From Brachionus plicatilis (lineage: Eukaryota > Rotifera > Eurotatoria > Ploima > Brachionidae), in assembly GCA_010279815.1 (NCBI GenBank), contig QEOQ01000043.1, forward strand, positions 174,559 through 230,776: 56,218 nucleotides of DNA, read 5' to 3'. The notes under the pieces were generated by a model. That model ran no database searches. It worked only from the letters and a program-made list of their open reading frames with translations, and was not told the DNA's origin. How positions within the stretch are numbered: position 1 is the first letter of the stretch; each line of letters starts with the position of its first letter. Both the position numbers and the translations under genes were made by a program. Below are positions 30,469 to 40,764 of the stretch, piece after piece.

Positions 30469-31600
30469 TTTATAATTTTATACTTTTCGTAATATTTCAA
30501 AAGTTTTAACTTTTTAAAAATTTTAGTCTAAATACTTTTTTCTGCGTATACTCTCATAGTAAGGAAAATTTTGCAATTATTTAAATTTAAAGCTTTTATC
30601 AAAAAGTGGCCCAAAAATATGTTCATAAAATGCTTTGATTGGAAAAAATAGCTTTTAATATTAAGTGAATAAAAGAACTTAAATTATTTTTTTTATAAAT
30701 AATATTTACTATTATTCAAAAGAAATATTTCAGCTGATTATGAATATTCTTATCAATTAGTTTTAATTGAACGATATATAAAACCTTGATTCTTTATGTG
30801 AATGTGTATATGTGACTTTAAAATTTAAAAAAAAATTTTAAAGTCCGGACTAGGACTTTTTTTTGAGACTTTTAAACAACTCTGATCTAAAGTAAATTAA
30901 TAATCAAGGGAACATAAGGAGATCAAATTTAAATAATAAAGTAATTGTTTTAGATGAATTTCTAAACTTTAGATTCAAGTAGCAAAGTTTTTTTTTTTTT
31001 TGCTTGGAATCACTAAACGATATCCAACGGTATTAATTAATATCAATATTATTTTTATTATTATTTAATTCTTATGCAAAGGCCACATATTGGACCACTT
31101 TCGATACACTGTAAAATAAAGCGTATATCTCTATAAGTCTCTATGATCTCTATAAGCTATCAATATTTAATTAAATTCACATTTCTTAGAAAAAACAATA
31201 AAAAATTATTTTAATTTCTATAAAATAATAAAAATTGTAAAAAGTAATAATTTTGTTTTTTAAGCTTTTTATCTTATCAAACTTTTATAAAATTTAGCAT
31301 TTAGATCAAAAAAATAATTTTGAATATAAAATCTTGTGACCCGATTTTGGGATATTTTATTTTATTTGTTGTAGGCAAAATATCATAAAATTGTTCATCT
31401 AACACTTAATAATTAGTCATTTATTTAAGAAATTTTTTTTTAATTTTTGAAAATTAATTAAAAATATTAGAAATAACGTTTTATTAATTAAATTGATATT
31501 TTGTTGATTCCATTTTGAACTTAAATATCGATTATTTAAATGGTCATTTTTCCATTTTTGAAATGGACTGAAACCAAAACCAACTAATTTCGATTAAATT
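30469..31600. other. Intergenic region with one MITE end
   Basis: AT-rich. Positions 30830-30884 carry the right end of the CAGAGTTG-family MITE (AAGTCCGGACTAGGACTT..GAGACTTTTAAACAACTCTG); the left half is absent. Nothing else recognised. Confidence 0.6.
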
Positions 31601-34600
31601 TTACAAAGATTTGAAATCTAGTGAATAATAATAAGAACTTTCAGTGATTATTACCGAAATTTTTCGTTCTAGTTTTGCAAAAACATCATTTTCAAAAGTT
31701 ACATAAGCTGGTTTTTTGTCAAATTTTAACCATTTTTCTAGTTTATTAATTACATAATCAAAGCAATCGTCTTCGTCTTGATCATCTTCGAAGGCTGCAT
31801 AATTCTGAATAATTATAGCCCTAGCAATATTAATTGAAATAATTGTAATTACCATGTAATAAGAAATTGAAATTAATGATCCTAAAAATGGGACTGATCC
31901 TTCATATATTTGATTGTGAACTCTTCCGAAGATCATTATAAGCGATGATTCGAACGAATTGACCAAAGTTGAGAATCCATACAATTTTTCATTAAAAAGT
32001 AAATAAAATAGCTGGACAAACGCAACTAAAATAAGGAAAAATATTATGAAAAATTGAAACAATTCTTTAATCATTAATTTTAAGAAATTACAAAAATAAG
32101 ATATACAGCTGATGAATCTTGATAATTCTATAAATTTAATTATTCCTAAAAATGCACAAAACCCTAAACAAATATCTAATCTGTCACTTAAGTAAGCTAA
32201 CTCATGAAAGGTGACGCGTCCACCATCCTTAATTCTTTGCTTTATTGACACTTTAGTCCGATGCTGGTTTAAGAAAATTGCGAAAGAAATCCAAGAGAAT
32301 GTAATCAAGCTCCAATCTACTATAACTGAAAAATTTTTAAAATAATTCAATTTTTTCTTGCATAGAATGAAAATTTTTTGCAAAGAAAAAATATTAATCC
32401 ATATTAAATAAAATATTCCACAAATGTTAAAAAACAAATTTTGCGAAGAATTTTTTAATAAAAGGGGTCGAAAAAATGCTGAATTGATAAAATTGCCAGT
32501 TGGTAACATTTCGAATAAAATAATACAATTGCAAAAAAGATTGAGATTTGGATTAAATGTTGAAAATTCAATTAAAACTGCTCTTGTTAAGTTATCGATC
32601 CAATTATTTTCTTCTAAAGTTTTTAAATCAAATATGATATTTTGCTTTGTTGAATTAAACTCATATATATATCCACCGCTCATATACGTTCCATATTTAC
32701 CATGATAATGATAGCTTTCATCCGAGCTATCATAGCCAAAACATTTGCTCAAATTAGGTTCTTTAAGTAAACTTGAGTTGAATAATTTCCATTTTAAATC
32801 TAAGTTAGATTTTAGCTGGTTTTGATGGTTGAGATCATAATTACATTCCGAGTCAAAAACCTTGGTTGTTTTGCATGGCTCTTGAAAGATAAATACTTTA
32901 TTTAAAGGTTTAAAATTATTTTTCAAATCGTCTTCAAGACTTTTAGTCTCTGATTTATTAATTGTATCAATCTCAGTTGAGTTTATGTTTATCCTGGGAC
33001 TAGATACAAAAAAACTAAAATTTAAGCTTCTTTCCAAAATTTCACTCCAAAAATATTTTATTTATTTCTATTACAGCTTTTTCTATCGAGAATCTTAACT
33101 CTTAACTCTTATAAAACCGGCTTTGAAACCGGTTCCAAATTTCAAGTCGGTTTTAGAGTCGGTTTTAAACTGAAGTAGGTTTGAAAACCGGCTTAATATT
33201 TACAGCCGGTTTAAAAGTCGGTTTAAGCCGGTTTAAGTCGATTTTGAAAATAAAAGTTTACAAAAAAATTAACTAATTGTAAAACAGTTTATTGAAAAAA
33301 TATCTCATTAAATATTTGTTCAATGCTCTCAAGTTGCATTGATCCATCAAAGGATTCTGTTTTTTGAGTCATTTTATCAAATTTTCAAATTTTTCAATTT
33401 TTATTTTTATTTAAGTTTTTAAAATCGAAAAAATATCATAGTATTTTTAAAATAAAATTTTTGCCTTTTTGGTGTTCTTGTCTATTCTTTTTTTATTGCC
33501 TCGATTTCTCCTTTTGAAATCAAAAGGAGAAGTTTAGACTTTATTAATTTTGTTCAGACTTGCGCAAAAGTCAGAAAAAAAAGTCATTTAAAGTTTTTTC
33601 AAAGTCGAGTCACTGAATGTCGAGTCGAGGACATTTAAAAATTTCGAAGTCAAGTCTTTTGTCTTTTGAGTCGGTTTTATATAAAACCGGTTTAGAGCCG
33701 GTTTTCTGGAGTCGTTCTACCAGCCCTAAATTAAATCCTCTATACTACGAATAAGAATCCAGGAACCAATTTTTTATAAAGGAATAAGAATTTCTAATTT
33801 TCTTTGATATATAGAACCTCTTTTTAACGAAATAAGATCCAAATAAAGAAGTGATTAGCTCAAATATGCAATCGATAGAACAAATGAACTGAAACAATTT
33901 TTTTAACTAAAAAAGATGATAATTCCAGTGTAATTAATTTAAATTAAATGATTGTAATAGTTGATGATTGTTCCAGTGTAATTTATTGTAATAAATAAAT
34001 ATTGAAAAATATTTCAATTTGATAAAAATTGAAAATTTTTTAATTGAAAGTAGCTTTAACAAACACCCATCTATTACCCATTTCATCATAAAAATTAACT
34101 TTTTATTTGTTTTGCATTTTTGCTTTAATTTTTTTTAATCAATAAAGTTTAGTTTAATTTTTCTATCCCTATCATTTTATATGGGAATTTCGATATAACG
34201 AATAGCTAATTTTCGGCCCTAGTCGTTCGTTATACCGAGGATTGACTGTAAAGAATAATAAAATATGTTTCCTTTTTTTGAAAAATCAAAATTAAAGATA
34301 AAAATTCTCATAAAAAATATGCAGCAAAGTTAAACATTCTGTGTAGCACTTTTTAATCTAAAATATATTTTTGGGTCAAAAAAAAAATCAAATGATTAAA
34401 TTTGTAATATGTTTGAAGTTAGTGAAAGATAAGTTTTTTTTGGTTTCTTCTTATTTTAATCTAGATAAATCAATGTTAAGAAAATGACCGTTCTAGACCG
34501 CGGTTTAGAAAATTTAAAGAAAAAAGAATCCAGTAAAAATTTTAATTTTTCAAGATTTTTTATATGAAAAAATATTTGATTTTATTTGTAAAATTTGGTA

Positions 34601-36495
34601 ATTTCCGTAAAAAATAAAAAATTGTCTAATAATGTTTATATTATTACAAACAATTACAAAAGATAACTAAAAATGCCGAGATTTCTCTTTAAATTCAAAA
34701 TGAGTTTAATACACATACAAAAAAAAATCAATATTTAAGTTCAGACTTGGGCAAAAGTCAAAAAAAAAAGTCATTTTAAAGTCTTTTCGGAAATTTTAAA
34801 GTCATTTTAAAGACTTGACTTTAAGAAAAAAATTTTGAAGTTGACTTGATGACTTTTGCACAAGTCTGTACAAGTTATATTTTTTTAATTTAAAAAGGAA
34901 GTAAAAATTTCAGATCTATGTTTGTTTTCATTATCTTAAAATTTAGCTCATACTCTCGTGCGCCAAAAGGAAGAATATAATCAGAAAAATAAATATCACA
35001 TCAAGTTCAGTAAATTAAACATATAGGCCCAAATAAGACACTCGATCACTACATAAAAATATGTCATTGTGAGATGCTTGAAATTAGAAGGAAGAACAAA
35101 ATTAAATATATACAAAAAAAATTGCTTCAAAAAATTTTTATTCAAGTGGATAGCTTATTTAAATTTTTTTCTAAAGGCTCGACTTTTAAAGAATCGTAGG
35201 AAAAAGCCACTAAAAACCCAAAAGAGAACTGCCAAAAAATAAAAAATAATCTGATAAACCTGAATTTGGTTTTTAAAATTCTAATAAAAAGACTTTGAAT
35301 TCTTAAAATAATTTTAAAATATAATCTTCCAATGTTTTTTTGTTATTTTATACGTTTATTTGTAAAAAAAAAATAACTCACATTTTTTATTAAAAAATAA
35401 CTATTTTTACGAAAATTTACCAAATTTTAGAAAAAATTCAAATATTTAATATAAAAAAGTAAAAAACTTAAATTTTTCAAGAAAAAGGAAATTTTTTCAT
35501 GAAATTTTGGCACTTTTTATTTACTTTAATTTCCGTAATTTGTGAATATTTGCTTTAAGGTTAATTACCGTAATTTTTTGTCAAATTACGGAAATTATTG
35601 TTAACCTTTTTATCAAATCACTTCTGTATGTAATTGTGAAATTTTAGTACAAAAAGTAAAAACGTTTTCTTTTTTTTAAAACAGTATATTATTATATTAC
35701 AGTATAATAAATAGTATTATATTGTACAGATTTGTACAAACAATTTCTTAGCTAGTTTGTATTTTACAAAAAATTGGCAGAGATTTTGTAGAGCTAAGAA
35801 TTCGTTTGTACAAATCTGTACAATATTGCACTGTTTACAGAACCATTTTTCTTAAATAGAACAAACATATGGTGTTTTTACTTTTTGTACTGAAATTTCA
35901 CAATTACCTACAGAAGTGATTTTTACAGCATTAGTTTATTATGGACTGATGTGGACTAATTTTAAATTAATGAATGACTTTGCTTGGCATTCAAATTCGC
36001 GTACTCTCGGATTTAAAAAGATGAGAGGATTTTTCATACCCGAAGCCTTAAAAACTAAAAGAATTCGAAATTAAAATTAAATTAAGAAGTCTAAAATTTA
36101 ATTGTTAATAAGAAAAAAATACCATTTTTAACTCTTAGTTGTCTGATTATCGGTTTGTTAATTAGAAACGAAACGTTGTCTGACAAAAAATTATCATCGT
36201 TCTTATAAAATGTCTCATTTACATGATGGGAAATCCAATTATAAACATTTCCTCTTCTATTTATCTAAAAACAATTTGTTATATTATTTTTTTTAAATAA
36301 AAGGAAATAAAAAAAGATCACCATTTTAAGAGTATTCTTTTTAGGTCTTATTCCAAAAATATTTTTTAATGATCGTTGGTAGCTAAATGAACTTTTATCA
36401 TTGGTTGTATTTGACAAAATGAACAGAGTCCAGATGAAAAGGCAGTAAAAAATTATTTCAAATAACATTATTTTCGATCGTCGCTTTTTAAGCAT
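31601..36495 (-). CDS. Polycystin-2-like (TRPP) channel, three exons, 531 aa
   Basis: Exons: 36495-36322, 36264-36123 and 32880-31601. Introns are GT-AG, 57 bp and 3,242 bp, and phases match, totalling 532 codons with the stop. Exon 1 gives TM1 (IMLFEIIFYCLFIWTLFIL). Exon 2 gives the extracellular-domain start ending in the diagnostic NKPIIRQLRVKN. Exon 3 continues EPCKTTKVFDSEC, YMSGGYIYEF, WIDNLTRAVLIEFSTFN and NLFCNCIILFE (polycystin/TOP domain), then five TM segments. The pore stretch reads ESSLIMIFGRVHNQIYEGS, without the Leu-Gly-Asp filter of PKD2, so permeation may differ or it may be a subunit. There is no C-terminal EF-hand or long coiled coil. Polycystins usually act in ciliary or ER membranes. 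The N-terminal Met is tentative; an upstream exon is possible via an AG at about 36521. Confidence 0.88.
33100..33728. mobile_element. AACCGGTTT-rich MITE-like element in the polycystin intron
   Basis: Two zones (33110-33240; 33670-33728) contain repeated AAACCGG/CCGGTTT motifs in opposed orientation around an AT-rich middle. The right end GGCTGGTAGAACGACTCC (read inward) after TAG is hAT-like; the left end is not recognisable. A partial CAGACTTG-family MITE (from 33555) sits inside. Confidence 0.6.
34180..34250. mobile_element. Pogo/Tigger-like terminal fragment
   Basis: Reading inward from TA at 34249-34250: CAGTCAATCCTCGGTATAAC then GAACGACTAGGGCC. This is the typical terminal sequence style of pogo-like elements (CAGT, CCTCGGT, TA target). 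The opposite end was not found. Confidence 0.55.
34742..34868. mobile_element. CAGACTTG-family MITE, 127 bp
   Basis: The ends CAGACTTGGGCAAAAGTCA and, inverted, CAGACTTGTGCAAAAGTCA enclose repeated AAGTCATTTTAAAG units. A second, incomplete copy lies at 33555-33670. It resembles the CAGAGTTG family in style (AAAGTC) but is a separate sequence. Confidence 0.8.
35613..35925. mobile_element. Double-palindrome element in the polycystin intron
   Basis: The outer arms 35613-35665 and 35871-35925 are inverses (AAATCACTTCTGTA.GTAATTGTGAAATTT and so on, about 52 bp, few mismatches). Inside them, a second inverted pair (35720-35754; 35792-35825, with TGTACAGATTTGTACAAAC) forms a further hairpin. The whole can fold into a long stem with a second nested stem. 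Non-coding; no target duplication identified. Confidence 0.85.
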
Positions 36496-39140
36496 GTTTG
36501 AGAGACCCTTTTTTTCACTAAATTTTCCAAATTGTTAAATTTTTTTTCGATAAAAATATTTCTAGAAAAGATTTTTTTAATAATGTTTGTTAGGGGAGAG
36601 GAAATTTTCTAATGTTTATTTTTTAATAATTTGTAATAAGTCTGTAAAAAATATTAATTAAAAACAAATAAATAAAGTTAACAAATTTGATTAAATATTG
36701 TTACACTTTTAAAGAGCTGATACTGAAATTTTTGTGTAATTAAAAAAATTTCCATTTTAAAGTAAATTTCGTTGTGTGTATCTAAAACGTTTTTTTTTTT
36801 TTTCAATTGCGTCAATAAAATAACTGAATCAGGTTTTATTATTTTATTTAATTAATCAATTTTTAAAAAATTGGTTCACAAAACTTGGAAATTTTGAGTT
36901 TGGTTATAACTAACAAATCTTTGAAAACACTTTAAGAATTGCTAAAATTTGAAGCTTGACAAAAAAATTAGCTCTTGATATATTTTTTTTTTACAAAACA
37001 AAACATACTTCATGATTAAATTTTTTTAAAGATAAAAAATTAATATTAAATAATTAAAAAAATATTTTTTTTTTGGAAATAATGTTTCAGTTTTCAAAAA
37101 ATTTTTGCTTTAATATTTATTTTTAAGCTAATGTTATAAAATAAGTTTACAAAAAAATGTAGAGAATAAGTAAACAAATTCAGCATTCACATAATAAAAT
37201 AGTTTATTTGAACAATTAAACTAAATTTTTGCATATTTTCCAATAAATCTCGACCGGCTGAATCATAATCTGTTTGAATTCAAAAAAATCTAACCTTCTG
37301 TTCAAAAGGTACAGCGGTCTAAAGTTCGATGTTTTTTTCTTTCCATTTTAAGTTTAATTTAATTTAAATAGCCTTATCTCAGTTATTTTTGAAGTTAATT
37401 ATGCTGATTGTATATCAAGATTCACAGAATCTAGTAAGGAATCTAAAAATGACAGATAAAATAAAAATAAATGTCGATGCATTTATCTTTTAGAAACCAA
37501 AATTTCTACTTTCGATGTCTGAAGACACTCCAAAGCCAAAAGACCATTAGTTAAAATAGAAATAAATGAAAAATTAGACCAATAACTTAACTTTTGAACG
37601 GAAGCTTAGATTTTTAGAATTCAAACAGATTATGAATCAGTCCAACGAGATTTATCAGAAAATATGCAAAAATTTATTTTTTATTATTTAATCATGATTG
37701 CCAAATATCATTTAATAATTGAAAAACTTTAAAAAAAAATTAATTATTTATGATCTTGATCATTCCCTTCAATTTGCTAAAAAAATACATCAAATAAAAC
37801 AGATCTGTTGATTTTATATCAATGAAATTGCCAATAGATGTTAAGCTTAAATTATACCAAAGCAGTTTCCAAAAGAACTGAAAAATTTTTTGACTTCTGA
37901 TCTTAAAAAGAGGTATAAAATTTTTTATTAAAAAAATAAACTAAATAAAAAAAAGATTTTAAAATTAGTCCCATTAAATAAATATTATCTATATCAGGTT
38001 GAAATTTTTCTTAAGTGATAAAGCTGATAAGAGAGGTTCGACTCTAATTTTAATTCATTGTTCAAAAGGAAAATTTTTATTTTTTCCTATTTTAATTTTT
38101 TAGATTTAAATAAATTTTATTCAAAATCTTAGGTCTCGATTTGGAATTTCGGAGGATAAAACAATTATTTTCTTTTTAAAAACAATTTAATAAATAAATA
38201 TGGGAAGAGTATAATTTTTGAGTAGTGAAAGATAATTTTAAAATATTAAGCATCAAAAATAAAGTTATACTAATTATTATGTTAATAATCGAATTAAATT
38301 GATATTAATGTTATAATTTAGGGTTGCTTGAGTAAGTTAGTCGATTAAATTTTAAAGAAATGTTTTTTAACACATCAGAAAGTGACATCTCGAAATTCTA
38401 TGTCAACCAAGGCATAAACAAAAAATGTGTAAGGAAATTGATCAAATCAAACAAAAGGTGGTGAATTTGTTTAAGAATTTTGAAAATTATTTGCCTTCTT
38501 CTAAATTTCTTAATTCTGAAAAATTAATAATGTTTATTATCGATAAAATTTGAAGATTAAATTTTTTTGTTTACTTAAAAAGTTTTCGCCATAAATTAAT
38601 CAATAAATTCTCAATTTGTTTTTTTTTTTACTTTTAAAAAAGGTTAGCTTCAAAATTTTAATTTACATCTTTTTTCAATTAAAAAGAAATTATCATCACA
38701 TTTAAATTTCAAATGTAAATAAAATATAAAACATCCAAAAATACCTACGTAAATTTTTATAAACTCTCACAAACTGATAATATTTTTGAAAAGAGCACAA
38801 AAATTTCTTGAATAAAATATAGTTTTTATAAATCAAAAATCTGAAAATATGGTCAGATTTTTTACATATAGTTTAATTTTAAATTAAATTTACAAATGGC
38901 ATAAAATGTGAGTTTGATTTGCTGAAAGAAAATAATTAACAAGACCTATTCTATTTTTTTTTAATGAGTCTTATTTTAAAAGTCTCATTTCATTAAGAAA
39001 GACTTGTTAAAATTAAAAAGACTAGAAAGATTAATTCACTTTATAAATCTATTTATAATTTTTATTATGATGTCATTTTTCATTCTATCAAATTTTGATT
39101 TCTGTTTTTTTTTGATACTTGTAAATTCTCTATTAAAACG
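36496..39140. other. Intergenic region with an inverted-repeat element
   Basis: The inverted-repeat element at 37222-37680 is listed separately. A short coding-like plus-strand stretch (FFNTSESDISKFYVNQG, about 38360-38459) ends at an AGG|TGG junction without a good donor and is not assigned. The rest is AT-rich. Confidence 0.45.
37222..37680. mobile_element. Inverted-repeat MITE-like element, about 460 bp
   Basis: The left arm 37222-37310 and right arm 37590-37680 are inverses (AATTTTTGCATATTTTC, ATAAATCTCG, TGAATCATAATCTGTTTGAA, TTCAAAAG), about 85% similar by eye. The middle is AT-rich with no frame. Confidence 0.82.
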
Positions 39141-39149
39141 AAAGTTTTG

Positions 39150-39540
39150 ACAGGACGGTTCAAATATTAAAATAGTTAAAAAAATTTTAGATGAATCGAC
39201 AAGCTATGAATTTGTAAGACCTACCAATTTGTTAGATGCAAATGAATATTTCATAAATAATAAAAAATATATCTGTAAACATATATTTGCTTTACCATGG
39301 CGTGATAAGGGCTAAGAATGACATCCTAACGCTAAAGATGTGCCCTAAGGCGAAAATAGAAAAAAAGTAAGGCTGTTAATACACTGTTAGCTTTGTTGTA
39401 TCAACTGGTGGGAACTCAGTAAGTAACAAACAATAAAACTAAATCGTTCCAGATAAAATCGAAGTTCAAAATGCTAGTTCTGAGAATTCGGATGAACAAG
39501 AAAATTTAGTTATAAAACATCGGCTCTTAAAAAGAAAAAA
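39150..39540 (+). pseudogene. SWIM zinc-finger transposase tail remnant
   Basis: The plus strand reads DESTSYEFVRPTNLLDANEY, then INNKKYICKHIFALPWRDKG (about 39260-39315), in which CKHIFAL is the second half of a SWIM finger. Degenerate frames follow, containing AKDVP and GENRKK, as in tails after SWIM fingers of MULE-type transposases. The first Cys pair is not recognisable and stops intervene, so it is a relic. Confidence 0.5.
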
Positions 39541-40764
39541 TCTTAATGCAATTATCTTATGAATTAGGATTAAGGGTTTAGCATACAAGATTTAGGGTTA
39601 TAAAAAATGCAATAACATTATTTTTTATAGAAACAACGTTAGATAGCAAAAAATAAAATTATATATCAACAAAAAACATAAAAGGTTTTATTAGTTAAAA
39701 CTAAAATTTAGAAAAAAATACTAAAAAATATTAAAACAACTAGTTATATTATTATTATTATTACCTATTGACTAATGACTCCTACTATCTTTCAATAACA
39801 AATTTATTAAGACAATATCTAATTTAAACGTAATTTAATTTATTAAATAGAAACTAACATAATTAAAAAAATTATTACAAAATGAATGAATTTATCTCTA
39901 TTATAACAAAAAATATAATTTTCTTATTACGAATTGAGCAATTGAACAATAAAGAATTGAGATGCCCACAAGAAAGCTTTCTTTAGTTTTAGTCTGATTT
40001 CAATATTTTATGAATAAATTTAAATTTTTTTATTATTATTACCTATATGTTTATTAGTATATTGGGGTTGAAAAGTCATTTTGAGTTATTCAGATTTTTT
40101 TATTAAATAATTGTATAAAAAATATAATAAAATTAAAAATAAAGTTAAATAAAATAAAATAAAAAATCAAAAAATATAATTTTTTTTATCTGTTTATCTG
40201 TGCCGAGCTAAAGCTCCTTCATAATAAAATATAAAGTAAAAATTTTATTTTTTTTGGGCGTTATATCCATACAAGTAAATACAGGTGAAGTTAAATTATT
40301 GATAAAAAAAGTTTAGGCCTAAAATAAACTATTGAGTATTAAATCAATTTTATTCCTAATCAATTGTTATATTTAAAATCAATTTTTTCCAATATAGATT
40401 AAAAAGTTCAATTGACATCAAACTTGATATATTCACAATAAACATGTTACAAAAAAATCAAAATGTTATTGTTTTTATCATAATAGTGTATGTTTGAATT
40501 TTGTTCTTATTTATATTAAATTTGTGGATAAGTTTAATAAAGGCCTTGACTAATGTTTTTTACAGCTTAACTTTAAAAAAATGTCTAAATTAATCGAGCT
40601 TTTTGATTAAAAAATATTTTCATCTCTACTATAATGATATCAATTGATTAAGAGGATTGAATTTTTAATAATTTATTAGAAATTTTTTTATACTTTTAAA
40701 AACAAATATATTTGTGAAAAACTTCAATTTTTATAATTATCTTTATTTACCAGCAATATTTAAT
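39541..40764. other. Intergenic AT-rich region
   Basis: Contains small (ATT)n runs (about 39752-39765; 40030-40040) and a GC-richer word TGTGCCGAGCTAAAGCTCC at 40200. No gene. Confidence 0.45.

Noticed and set aside
32881..33037. In-frame upstream extension of the polycystin exon
   Set aside because: Starting exon 3 at the AG ending at 32881 joins in phase to the RQLRVKN exon and keeps the conserved Cys spacing. The extension begins with a TTG and has no polycystin features.
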